This document shows positions 1 to 9,771 of a stretch of 64,000 nucleotides of DNA, one piece after another; positions within the stretch are counted from its first letter, which is position 1; the number at the start of each line of letters is the position of its first letter. Both the position numbers and the translations under genes were made by a program. This DNA is from Aegilops tauschii subsp. strangulata (taxonomy: Eukaryota > Streptophyta > Magnoliopsida > Poales > Poaceae). Where the stretch lies: assembly GCF_002575655.3 (NCBI RefSeq), contig NC_053041.3, positions 375,641,054 through 375,705,053 of the forward strand. Reading direction: 5' to 3'. Below the pieces are notes generated by a model that was given only the letters and a program-made list of their open reading frames with translations, had not been told where the DNA came from and did no database searches.

Positions 1-1073
1 TTACATTCTACCACAATGGCCACACTGACAGCCCGGGCATTGGCAGCCACATATAACAACAGCGGCTCTTTATCGACCGGAGCAGCAAGGACAGGTGGCT
101 CAGCTAACTGTTTCTTCAAGTCCTCAAACACCGCATTAGCAGCATCACTCCAGACAAAATTATCTGTCTTTTTCATCATCTGATATAGAGGGATAGCCTT
201 CTCTCCCAACCGGCTTATAAACCGGCTCAGTGCTGCAATACGACCCGCCAGACGTTGAACATTGTTGATACACGCCGGTTTAACCAGAGACGTAATAGCT
301 TTGATCTTTTCCGGATTAGCTACAATGCCCCTGTTAGACACCAGAAAACCCAAGAGCTTGCCTACCGGTACACCAAAAACACACTTGGCCGGATTAAGCA
401 TCATCTTATAGACCCGGAGATTATCAAAAGTTTCCTTCAAATCATCTATTAACGTCTCCTCTTTCCTGGACTTCACCACAATATCATCCACATAAGCATG
501 AACATTGCGCCCAATCTGATTATGAAGACAATTCTGCACACAGCACTGATAAGTCGCCTGGGCACTCTTGAGCCCAAAAGGCATAGATACATAGCAGAAG
601 GCTCCAAAGGGAGTTATAAAAGTTGTCTTCTCCTGGTCCTTAACTGCCATTTTGATCTGATGATAACTAGAATAAGCATCCAGAAAGCTCAAACTTTCAC
701 AGCCCGCCGTCGCATCAATAATCTGATCAATATGAGGAAGAGAAAAGGGATCAGCCAGACAAGCCTTGTTTAAATTCGTGTAATCCACACACATGCGCCA
801 GGTGCCATTCTTCTTAAGTACCAGCACCGGGTTAGCCAACCACTCAGGATGAAATACTTCAATGATAAACCCAGCCGCCAAGAGCCGGGCTACCTCCTCA
901 CCAATAGCTTTACGCCTTTGTTCATTGAAGCGGCGGAGAAACTGCTTGACCGGTTTAAACTTGGGATGGATGTTAATAGTGTGCTCAGCGAGTTCCCTCG
1001 GTACACCTGGCATGTGAGAAGGTTTCCATGCGAAGATGTCCCGGTTCTCACGGATGAACTCGATGAGCGTGCT
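1..1073 (-). pseudogene. Gypsy reverse transcriptase and start of RNase H (partial)
   Basis: Reading leftwards from 1073 the frame stays open to the window edge (about 357 codons). It opens with ESTLIEFIRENRDIFAWKP and then shows RT hallmarks in order: WRMCVDYTNLNKA, FLDAYSSYHQIKM, MPFGLKSAQATYQ and the catalytic YVDDIVVKS. Near the edge LLLYVAANARAVSVA resembles the start of the RNase H domain. The frame is the same as that of the gag-protease ORF to its right, separated only by one TAG at 1074-1076, so the two were one polyprotein. The product copies element RNA into DNA inside virus-like particles. Marked pseudogene because of the upstream stops; the RT core itself looks intact. Confidence 0.85.
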
Positions 1074-1076
1074 TTC

Positions 1077-3140
1077 CTATTTCAGATCCAAATTAGCGCT
1101 AATGCTAAACTGCTTGGATGAATCGCCGGGAAAAAAATCCACCAACTTAGTATCATCAGCCGATTTAAACTTCAATGCCGGATCATGCTCTGTAGTTGGC
1201 TTTTTCAAAGAAGTCATGTCCGCCGGATCAACATTGTCCTTATAAAACTTTAACTGCTCTGTTGCGCAAACCGACTCTGCGTAAGCCGCATCACCTTCTT
1301 CACACTCCAAAGCTATCTTACGGCTCCCACGTACCGTGATGGTCCCCTTATGACCCGGCATCTTGAGCTGCAGATAAACATAACAGGGCCTTGCCATGAA
1401 CTTAGCATAAGCCGGCCGTCCGAACAGGGCATGATAAGGGCTCTTGATTTTCACCACTTCAAAGGTCAATGTCTCTGATCTAGAGTCATGATCATCTCCA
1501 AAAGCAACCTCTAGGGCTATCTTACCGACCGGATACGCCGACTTACCAGGCACCACACCATGGAAAACAGTGTTCGATGGTTTAAGATTTTTATCTGTCA
1601 ACCCCATGCGACGGAAGGTTTCATAATAGAGAATGTTGATGTTGCTCCCCCCGTCCATGAGTACCTTCGTAAGCTTATACCCTCCAACCTGAGGCGCCAC
1701 CACCAGTGCCAGGTGACCCGGATTGTCAACCTGGCGCGGGTGATCTTCCCGACTCCATACGATGGGCTGCTCAGACCAGCGCAAATAACGGGGAATTGCC
1801 GGTTCAACGAAGTTCACTGCTCTCTTATGAAGCTTCTGGTCGCGCTTGCATAGGATAGTGGTGAAGACATGATAGTGCCCACTATTCAATTGCTTCGGGT
1901 TGCTCTGATAACCCGACTGTTGCTGTTGTTGACTCCCTTGATGATGCTGCTGATTATAACCACCTTGGTTGCCATGATTACCTTGATTGCCTTGAAGTCC
2001 TGAGCCAGAACTGCCTCCACCATAACCTGGCCCATGAGAACCGGGTCCTGAACCGCCGCCCGGTCCATGACCATCTTGGAAAAGATTTGAGTTTTTGAAC
2101 TCCCTCATAATAAAGCAATCCTTCCAGAGGTGCGTAGCTGGCCTTTCTCGCGTCCCGTGTCTTGGGCAAGGCTGGTTTAACAGGTGCTCAAGATTGATAC
2201 CTGATCCTCCACTCCGCGGGAGCGGTTTACCCTTACGACGCTGACCATTATTCCGCGTGTTGGTGTTAGCCACAAAATCCAAACTGTTATCCGCCTTGCG
2301 CTTACCGTTGTTTCCATGGCCCGCCGGGTTATGTTGTTGCCCTTTGGTGCTGCCGCTCTTCTTTCCCTTTCCCGGCTTTTCATCGTCAGACTCGGGGTCC
2401 TTGGTACTATCAGAGTCGGCATACTTAACCAGAGCTACCATAAGCGTCCCCATGTCATTGCAGTGACGCTTGAGCCGTCCCAACTTCAGCTTCAGAGGCG
2501 TGAACCGGCAATTGCCTTCCAACGTTAAGACTGCCGTATCGGCATTGATGCGGTCCGATGAATGCAAGATTGCTGAAACCCAGTGCACCCAATGAGTTGT
2601 TGATTCACCTTCTTCTTGGACACAGGCGGCTAAATCCACTATTGACATGGGCTGCTTGCACGTATCCTTGAAATTCTGGATAAACCGGGCCTTTAACTCG
2701 GCCCATGATCCAATGGAGTTAGCTCGCAAACTTTTCAGCCAAGTACGAGTTGTTCCTTCCAACATCATGGTGAAGTATTTAGCGCATGCCGCATCATCCA
2801 CATCCAGCATCTCCATCGCCATCTCATAGCTCTCAACCCATGATTCGGGGGGTAAGTCGGGAGTGTAACTGGGCACTTTACGAGGACCTTTGAAATCCTT
2901 GGGCAGCCGCACATTACATAGAGCCGGGGTGAGATACGGCACCCCCAAAGAACTGAAAGCAACACCTGGTTCCACCGAAGTTGTTGGACGAACCGGAGTA
3001 AGCTGACGGGCCGCGTACTGCGCCGCTAACTCGGCTTCTCGACGTGCCCTACCGTGATCCACCATGTCTTGAGCGTTAGCACCACCGCCCGCCGGGTTAT
3101 GCCCTCGAGGCGGGTTACGGTTTCGCGCACTGCTTGACAC
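1077..3140 (-). pseudogene. Gypsy gag (C-terminal part) and aspartic protease
   Basis: Open frame of about 687 codons. The first third carries a Retrotrans_gag-type region (TTRTWLKSLRANSIGSWAEL, ARFIQNF). A Gly/Gln/Ser-rich low-complexity linker follows, and then a Cys/His segment (CPRHGTRERPATHLWKDC) that could act as a zinc knuckle. The last third is a retropepsin-like protease with the catalytic-type motif VLMDGGSNINIL and the flap-side ALFGRPAYAKFMA. The nominal start at 3140 is a GTG. The real reading frame enters from further right, where a C-rich run near 3180 marks a frame change from the upstream gag part. It ends at TAG 1074-1076 just before RT. Confidence 0.88.
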
Positions 3141-3313
3141 AGCTGGTTCATCAATATGCCTGCTGTAAGTCCGACTTGGGCGGGGGTGGAATGAATCCTC
3201 TCACGGCTGTACGAATAAGCCTACTGCTGAGTCAAGGCTGTCTGAAGGACCTCTCTAGCCCGCCGCGTCTCAACTGCTACTGGAGACTCGCCTTCGACTG
3301 GGAGAGCCGCCAA

Positions 3314-4303
3314 TCATGAAGCGGAGGCGACTATGTTATCCAAAGGGTTAGAGTAATGACCCGGAGGCGTTGATATGCGCGGTGACGGGACATTGTTCTG
3401 ACGAGGCCGATCCATCGTGCGCGGCTGAACCGGCACCCCCGCTCCAGGCGCTTCCATCCAGTTTACTACTGGCTGGTTACTGGTTCCTGCTCCTGGCGTG
3501 TTAAAGAGATTCCTTGCCTCATAAAAGGGAGGCAGGTGAGATCGATACCTTCTCCTCATGACATCATTTGACGCGTTCTGATCCAACATAAGCCGGTAAG
3601 CCTGTGCATCCAACTCGGCCCGCTCTGCAGCCATCCTGGTGTCCTCAGCTGCCAGGTCTACCTTGGCTTGAGCTATCTGATCCTTCACTTTCGCAACTTC
3701 CGCGTTATGCTCATCCTGATTCGCCGGGTTAACTTCTGCCACCAGCAGCGTTGCCAAAGTGTCGAATAAGTCGGACAAGACCTGAGCCAGCGGTCGCGCA
3801 GGGCCTCCTGCCCCGGCTGCTATCGTCGCTGCTGACCCGGAGATCATCACCGCTGCAGTCGAAGATTGCTGCGCAGGCTGTGTACCGGCCATGCAGATCG
3901 CAACCCAGCTCGGCGGATCAAAGGGGTCCGGAATACTGTCGCCATCGGAACAGCCCCCAAGCCGGCCATCTCGCAGTTGGTACAATGACTCGGTCTCTCC
4001 GGTAGATGACTCGTCATCAGAATAACCGACAGTTTCATCACCAGATGCCGATCTATCCTCATCTCCGTGGATGACTCCCACGAAGGCACGCTTCGTGGCA
4101 GGCTGAACCCGGGCGGATCTCGCACGCTGAGCCGTTTCGACGATGTCGGTGCAGATGTCTGGCTCAAGGCCCGGTTCGCCGATCTTGCCAATGAAGACGT
4201 GAATACCGCCGAAGGGGACCCGGTACCCGTACTCAATTGAGCCGGCCTCGGGACCCCAGCCTGCATCGTCGATGTAGAGCTTGCCGCGACGACTCTTGGT
4301 CAT
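3314..4303 (-). pseudogene. Gypsy gag N-terminal part
   Basis: Begins at an ATG at 4303 (MTKSRRGKLYIDDAGWG), 69 bases inside the primer-binding site, which is where the polyprotein of this kind of element should start. It has an acidic Ser/Asp/Glu-rich stretch, then an Ala/Glu-rich predicted coiled coil (EVAKVKDQIAQAKVDLAAED) and a Pro-rich tail. The frame ends at a TGA (SAS-stop-LAALPVEGE), after which the same frame continues to a TAG near 3228. A frame change within a C run near 3180 then joins the next gag segment. The TGA fits a CGA to TGA change and the TAG fits CAG to TAG, both C-to-T events, but that is inference. Confidence 0.8.
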
Positions 4304-4371
4304 CCGGCCCACAGCGTATCCCTTGAGCCCTTCAAAGCTGCCCTCTAAGAACTAGAAACCATCGTGCGATA

Positions 4372-4389
4372 GCCCCACGGTGGGCGCCA
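4372..4389 (-). other. Primer-binding site of the left Gypsy element
   Basis: In sense orientation TGGCGCCCACCGTGGGGC, lying two bases inside the LTR. The TGGCGCC start is typical of plant Gypsy primer sites complementary to a tRNA 3' end. It fixes both the LTR boundary and the minus orientation. Confidence 0.85.
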
Positions 4390-4391
4390 AC

Positions 4392-4931
4392 TGTCGTGGT
4401 TTTGTCACGGCAGATGTCCTAGTGTGAGGACTTAGTCGTGGAGCCATTGCAATGTAGTTAGCTTAAAGGGATTAAAGCGGGACAAAGGATGCAAGGAGTT
4501 TATACTGGTTCGGCCCCTTGCAGTGAAGGTAAAAGCCTAATCCAGTTGAGGTGGAATTGCAAGGGTTTCGATGACCAGGGAGCAAATACGCTTTGCCTGG
4601 CTCTCGATCTGTTGTTTCTTATCCCTAAACCGCCGCCGGTCGTCCCTTTATATACACAGGTTGACGCCCGGCGGTTTACAGAATCTCGGCCGGCTCATAA
4701 ACGTGTCCGGCTTGGTTTCTACCCTTTCCTATCTTACAACACAAGTCATACATCATATGGCGGTTTACATCTACAGGCCCTAACCCGCCTTTGGGCCTTG
4801 GGCCTTCTTGTTAGATCTCCTCCGTAAAGCGCCATACACCTTGTCTTCGTGGGCTTCAATATGAATAACTTACTATGCGTATAACCCGGCCCCTCCTGGG
4901 CGGTTTATGCTTAATAGTTATATCTCCAACA
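4392..4931 (-). repeat. 5' LTR of the left Gypsy element (540 bp)
   Basis: On the plus strand it reads TGTCGTGG...CTCCAACA, so it starts TG and ends CA. In sense orientation it starts TGTTGGAGATATAAC and ends ACCACGACA, two bases before the primer-binding site. It contains a minus-strand TATA box (GTATATAAAG, 4646-4655) that would drive the element. The right flank starts GTCGT, the presumed 5 bp target duplication, which cannot be checked without the other end. Confidence 0.88.
4646..4655 (-). promoter_or_regulatory. TATA box in the Gypsy 5' LTR
   Basis: Plus strand CTTTATATAC, that is GTATATAAAG on the minus strand, about 260 bases upstream of the primer-binding site. This is the expected place for the retroelement promoter. 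The start site itself cannot be read from sequence. Confidence 0.6.
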
Positions 4932-5329
4932 GTCGTGGTGTCATTAACGCGGAGCAGTCGCTTGCATCGGGATGCCACATGGATGGTGCTCTCTCGACCA
5001 TCGCGTTGCTGCAATGTCAGGATTGCGTCGGGTGTGAATGCGACATTGACGTTCTGGAGCAGCGCTGACCGTTTCAAGCTGGAACCGCGTGCGAGCGAGG
5101 GAAGGGGTTTCGGTGGGCCAGGGCGGTCAGACGCTGGCGTGGTGGTATATTGTTCTTGTAGTTTGCAGAAGTACGGAATTAATGTGGCACTTGACTTTTT
5201 TCTACGATCAACATACACCCTACGAAGCACCATGTTCAAATTTGGCACTTTTCGGGGTTCATTTACCATATACAAAGCCGGCTGTAGCACAAGCTCCAAG
5301 AAGGTTTGTGAGAGTGAAAGGCGGACCAT
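4932..5329 (-). CDS. Unrecognised open reading frame, cut at its 3' end by the Gypsy LTR
   Basis: An ATG at 5329 opens a frame of about 132 codons up to the LTR boundary at 4931; the frame then continues into the LTR by chance. The sequence is basic (MVRLSLSQTFLELV, RRVYVDRRKK, NVAFTPDAILTLQQRDGR). I do not recognise a domain. Because the frame runs straight into the element, the Gypsy insertion may have interrupted an older transcribed sequence. It could equally be a chance ORF in GC-rich low-copy DNA. No promoter or splice sites are evident. Confidence 0.3.
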
Positions 5330-5616
5330 GTGTTGACAAAGTACTAGTACTTTCTTAAAGCCAACTATTATACGTCTTGGCTATTACATTGGCTATAGAT
5401 GACATGGCAACTAGTTATAGCCAGCAGCTTGCTATTTTATTAACCATGCTCCTACAAATACACGGGTGTGATGATAAGGACGTGGAATGGCGTTCGACCA
5501 TGGTGCACGCGCGTGATCTGCTTGGTTGGGGTGGCGGCCAATCAGAAAGCAACCCACAATAGGGTCAGCACACACAGTTTCCAGAGGCTATGGAAATTAA
5601 CTGTCTGCGATAATAA

Positions 5617-6030
5617 ATGACCAGGATTGAAGGAGAATCCAAATTTCCTTCATCATCTGTCCTTGAGCTCTTGACAAACCAATGCACTATATGGTTGTTC
5701 GGCCACTCCGCCCAGAGCTCTCTCCAAGCATCGTTCATGCCACCACGCTGCACACTAACTGATAAGGAAGCAATGGCATCCCACCGCGCCGAGTTCCTCG
5801 CCGCCCACAACTGCACACAAAATGGTAAGGAAGCGATGGCATCCTGCCGTGCCGAGTTCATCGTCGCTCGCGGCCACACACCTACTTGGGCGTACTTTGA
5901 AGCTGCCAAGGCCGAATGGGCGGTAGAGCAAGAGGCGGCCAAAGTCACACAAAGGGAGCGGAAAAGGCAGAAAGCACTCAAAAAAAGAGTCCCGCCGCTA
6001 CAAGAAAGAAGAGGACGCACGCGCTGCTGA
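5617..6030 (+). CDS. Unrecognised small protein with an internal duplicated segment
   Basis: A 137-codon frame from an ATG at 5617. It contains two copies of a 21-residue segment (KEAMASHRAEFLAAHN and KEAMASCRAEFIVARG) encoded by a direct repeat of about 63 bases starting near 5761 and 5824. A Lys/Arg/Glu-rich helix follows (EWAVEQEAAKVTQRERKRQ). No known domain is visible. Ala/Arg/Glu-rich ORFs of this look, like the one at 24233-24657, are common in cereal intergenic DNA and may be captured or spurious. No clear promoter or polyadenylation signal could be assigned. Confidence 0.3.
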   Translation: MTRIEGESKFPSSSVLELLTNQCTIWLFGHSAQSSLQASFMPPRCTLTDKEAMASHRAEFLAAHNCTQNGKEAMASCRAEFIVARGHTPTWAYFEAAKAEWAVEQEAAKVTQRERKRQKALKKRVPPLQERRGRTRC

Positions 6031-6268
6031 GGAGAGCTCGGAGGAGATCCAAGCACGATGGGGTGTCACCGACAAGGCCTAGAAGGAGAACAATGGTGCC
6101 TGGCCAGCATGCCCTGATGCCTCCACCTGCCAGGATCGTAGCGGTAGTTACCGTGGTGCTGAGGAGAGCTGGGCAGATATCCAACCACAATAGGGTGCCG
6201 CCGACAAGAATGACAAAGAGAACGATTACGTCTGGCCAGCATGTGAGAAGTAGTAGTACTAGTAGTTA

Positions 6269-6296
6269 GTGTGTGTGTGTGTGTGTGTGTCTGTGT
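6269..6296. repeat. (GT)n microsatellite
   Basis: About eleven GT units followed by CTGTGT. It lies in the non-genic stretch 6031-6604, where I see nothing else except the short AGTAGTAGTACTAGTAGTT sequence just before it. Potential SSR marker. Confidence 0.9.
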
Positions 6297-6604
6297 CGCC
6301 CGTACATTTGTTTAATTAATTATGAGCATCTACCAGTACTAGTTAGTACTACTATAGTTTTTAGAGCAAATTACCAGTATATAGGAATTTAAGTTGGTAT
6401 CTATTATTAACGTACAGTGTCGATAAGCGGAATACTTTTAGGCCTTTGAGCATTGCTTAATAGGTGTCCACTGAAGTTTTAGAGCCAGACCCGGTCCTAA
6501 ATCTACTCGGCAACGTCCGCCCGGTAAAAAAATTGATCCAACCGGGTCATAGCGGCGCACCCGCAGCCACCTGAGTGCCCCTCAACATCGGCATCTTAAG
6601 GGTG

Positions 6605-6856
6605 TCAACTTGCAACTACGGCCATGCCGCGCTGGAGAGACCCCCCCCCCCCAGGAAACATCCTCGTCCTCGATGACGCATGCCTAACTTTCTCCCACGC
6701 ATATTTACGCACAGTTTTAAAATATTTAGTGCAAGTACAGCTGAGTCTTGCGCATGTGAGGAAGTCGAAGCGACTTACGATTTCTCCCAAAGGATCATCA
6801 TCCAAGGTCTCCCAACATGGATGAGGACAAGAAGCACAACCGCCTTGTGAATCCAT
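6605..6856 (-). pseudogene. F-box/DUF295-family gene, first-exon fragment (copy D)
   Basis: From an ATG at 6856 the frame reads MDSQGGC... then WETLDDDPLGEIVSRFDFLT and CTKYFKTVRKYAWEK, an F-box-like helix array closely matching the first exon of copy A at 62445-62758 (WETLDDDPLGEIARRSDVLT). After WEK the two diverge, and this copy ends at a TGA at the same aligned place as in copy A. No later exons (DUF295/KIB1-4 beta-propeller part) follow to the left, so this is a 5' fragment. F-box proteins are substrate adaptors of SCF ubiquitin ligases; this fragment cannot do that alone. Confidence 0.65.
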
Positions 6857-8176
6857 GGTAATGGCGACGAACTGCCTCGTCCCTTCGTATGTGTACTAAA
6901 CCGGTTTGCCGGCGGGCGGTTCATTATGGCACGTTCGCGTCCATCCACTAGCCCGGAATTTAAGCATGCATGACATTCACAGCGACTGGGATTAGTTTGT
7001 TTTCCGGGCATAGGGAACAACGCGGTCGAGCAAACCTCATCGCCCATTTTTTAGCACAACATCGACAACTACGTGCGTGACATGCATGCATGCAAATCTT
7101 GCGTGGCCAAACCATGCGAGGCGGAGTAGTAGGCTGTCAAACTACAGCCTGCATGTTGTAGCCATGTTGTAGCATCATTAAGTATAGCCAAGAACGGGCC
7201 ATATAGAGTTGCCATTTCACCTATAGTCAACCTAATTGCCAACACGTATATAGTCAACCTACACTCTCACAAATGCATGGCCCACCATACACTCTCACAG
7301 TGTTTCTTGGAGTTTGTGTTGCAGCCTGCTTCCCTTCTCTCTCATCAAACTCAGCACAAATATAATTGTTCAATCCTTATAGCCCGCTGGATGTACCTTA
7401 TTATAGAGTACTTGCTCCAATTCATACTCCGCTGGTCTATAGTATTGTAGCTAGCAGTGTTGATGGTATAGTAGTTTTCTTCAAGAAGCGGAATTCAACG
7501 AAGTCATGATGGTTCCTTCTTCCGAGCAACTTACAGTGGGAAAGGTTGGTCCTGTGATTCGACGGCTCATTAGTCATTATTACTGTGGCGCGACGACCGG
7601 GGTGACTCTGCCCTGGAATTTTGCGTGATGCACTCTAATTTTGGTGCATGGCAAGTGGACCAGGATGGTCGACGTCCCACATGTCAGCGAATGAAATTAT
7701 TCTTTCCGATATTGAGAAGGAGCAAGGAAACCGTGTGGTATAGTGTCACTTATGATTTATATTTATTTTTAATTTAGATGAAAGCTAGTGTTTCAACTCA
7801 TACGACGGAGGAGTGCGAAACACGGCACGTGCTGGATGTCCCACACGTCAGTGAAAGGAGTGGGACATGAACATCATGGTAGAGCGTCTCCACTTCTTGC
7901 ACTTCTAGGTCATAGACCACGCGTAGTACTAGTATATAATGATATAAAGTGCAACCCGGAGAGACAGACGCGTCTAGTTGGAAGGTCTCGGACCATACAC
8001 GTAAACAAATATCCAACCTAATATGCGCCTGCAATTAATATAGTAGAGTACTTAGGCACGTACATCTAATATCACAGTGCATTGCACGTACAACATTTAG
8101 TGATAGTAAGACAAATGCTTATATGCCACGCAGGTTCATACTATTTGTGCCTGGCTACTTCACTTACTGCGCTACA
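6857..8176. other. Low-copy stretch without a supported gene
   Basis: AT-rich, with only short chance frames. It contains two similar short pieces (CCCACATGTCAGCGAATGA near 7677 and CCCACACGTCAGTGAAAGG near 7840), and a Helitron-like 3' end at 8077-8100 described separately. The right part (8101-8176) is the 3' flank of F-box copy C and is similar to the flank of copy A at 60830-60993. Confidence 0.6.
8077..8100 (+). mobile_element. Degenerate Helitron-like 3' terminus
   Basis: GTGCATTGCAC (stem GTGC/GCAC, loop ATT) is followed after nine bases by TTAG and then T. The arrangement equals that of the clearer mini-Helitron at 36265-36522 (hairpin, about ten bases, CTAG, T), but the first base of the CTRR motif is T here. 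The 5' end is not identified. A homologous terminus lies in the same position beside copy A at 60783-60829. Confidence 0.35.
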
Positions 8177-8632
8177 TTACTCAGGTTCGTACATCCCTGG
8201 GTACATGTCCGTCTCGTAGTTCCAGTCCCACGTGTTCTTCATAGATGGCACGATCCATAATGGTGGGCAACAGGAGTCCATATCATTGCAGCTTCTTAGT
8301 GTGGCTCCCCACGATGGAGACTCATCCAAACTGAAGCGGCATAGATCAGGGATAGGGGCATTCAAGATATGAATCTATCGGTGAGCAATGAAAACGCACT
8401 CGTTCTTCATGAACAGCAGGCCGTCGGCGTCGTGCATGAAAGGCGGAATTGTTTTCACTATGGAGTAGTTGTCCCCAATGAAAGCCGAGTACTCTCCAAG
8501 TGTGTTCATCCGCACCCAGGTAGCATCACAGGGGTCAAACATGTCGCCGTCCATCTGGTACACCTGGCATCTCAAACCTGGATACATGGTGACGTGCATG
8601 GTTATGGTCCATGCAGTATAATAAGGTGATGT
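8177..8632 (-). pseudogene. F-box/DUF295-family gene, last-exon fragment (copy C)
   Basis: The frame TAWTITMHVTMYPG, VYQMDGDMFDPCDATWVRMN, LGEYSAFIGDNYSIV and DLCRFSLDESPS...PSMKNTWDWNYE aligns along its length with exon 4 of copy A (60994-61400). It has an in-frame TAG (AHR-stop-IHILNAP). The 3' splice acceptor that is present in copy A (TTTGAG) is not found, and a Gypsy LTR begins at 8815 where the preceding exons should be. DUF295/KIB1-4 is the C-terminal beta-propeller-like domain of many grass F-box proteins. Dead fragment; its true C-terminus WDWNYETDMYPGMYEPE suggests that copy A has lost its last few codons. Confidence 0.7.
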
Positions 8633-8814
8633 AAACAGAGGATACACATTAAAATAAAATACTTTATATTGCTTATTTCTATGAGAGGGAAGGGAAGCAA
8701 TATATAGACCAGCTGCGGCACGGGCGACGACAAACAATTTGAGAGTGTTACCTGGGCCATCTACATTAATTAAAGTAGGAGTAGTTTTGTTTGATGGGAT
8801 TATGGCTACCTAGC

Positions 8815-9704
8815 TGTCGGGCCCGTGGGACTGGGGGTACCCAGGCCCATCTGCCTGCGGCCCAACACGCGGCATTATCAAGGGGCCCAAAGCAAGCCCA
8901 CCTTTGGACTTCATGAGCTAGGCCCTCGCGAGGCGTCCCCTCGCGAGGTGCACGACGGCGAGAGCCTCGCGAGGCGGCTTCCCGAGGCTGCCTCCCGAGG
9001 CCCCCCGTTGAGGCGTATGGACCAAGGATCATATGGCGAAGTCACGCGGCCCTGCGTCTTCATGTGGGTGACGCATGTGGCGACGGGCGCAGCCAGATGG
9101 GCGCCGGCAGTCACGGATGAGGAGGTTTTCCTGTTTTGTGCTAAGGGAGAATGGACAACGCACCGGTTCCCGAGGCAATCCCCAAAGGTTGCCACTTTGG
9201 TGCAAGAAGACCAGGACGGCAGGCTCGCCAAGGCGAAGGTCATCACCGAGCCCACCGGCGCGTCATGGCAGGAAACTTTAGCAGGCGAAGACCACCTTTA
9301 GTCAGGATAAGCTGTACTCATGTTCCCCTTCAAATTGGCCGTTGTGGCAATCCTGCCCGCCTAGTGTTTTCTGGGGAAGAGGATCGGGGCCAGTATAAGT
9401 ATAGGAGAGCACCACCATGGAGAGAGAACGAATCCTCCGGAGGCCTCACACTTTCCCTTGTATCCTCACACTCATCCTCCCTCGTGAGGCAATCCATCCA
9501 CAAAGCAGGAGTAGGGTCTTACACCGCAAGGTGGCCCGAACCTGGGTAAACTGTCGTGTTTGTTGTTCATCTTCCTTCTAACTCCAGCATGCTGGAGCAT
9601 CACCGTGGGGCTGTGAGCAGGGAGGTAGGGCTTAGCGGAGTTCATCAAGCACACCCGAGAGTTTGAACCTTTTTGGTTCCCCGGAGCCCCGATTCCTAAA
9701 TTTT
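8815..9704 (+). repeat. 5' LTR of the decayed Gypsy element (right edge approximate)
   Basis: Begins TGTCGGGCCCGTGGGACTGG and runs to just before the primer-site sequence TGCGCGCCAGGTAGGGGG at 9706-9723. That site looks like the usual TGGCGCGCC with one G lost. A TATA-like AGTATAAGTATAGG lies near 9393. GCGAGG-rich motifs (CTCGCGAGG) recur at 8927-8970. The long plus and minus frames overlapping this LTR are by-products of its GC content. Confidence 0.65.
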
Positions 9705-9771
9705 GCGCGCCAGGTAGGGGGTGTGACGTAGTTCTTTCGCTTCGCTCTAGCTCCCGCTCCACCAGCTCCAT

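Larger units (their letters stand above)
1..4931 (-). mobile_element. Ty3/Gypsy LTR retrotransposon, 5' half (left part outside window)
   Basis: An element on the minus strand with its 5' LTR at 4392-4931, a primer-binding site at 4372-4389, then gag, protease and reverse transcriptase reading leftwards until the window ends. The domain order gag-protease-RT-RNase H with RT before integrase is that of Ty3/Gypsy. The gag region has two nonsense codons and one frame change and there is one more stop between protease and RT, so this copy is not autonomous as read, though the protein similarity is well kept and it looks fairly young. The family name is not given because I cannot recognise it securely. 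The 3' LTR and target-site duplication lie outside the window. Confidence 0.92.

Noticed and set aside
8825..9301. 158-codon plus frame and antisense frames near 9000
   Set aside because: They lie wholly inside the LTR of the decayed Gypsy element and have no domain.
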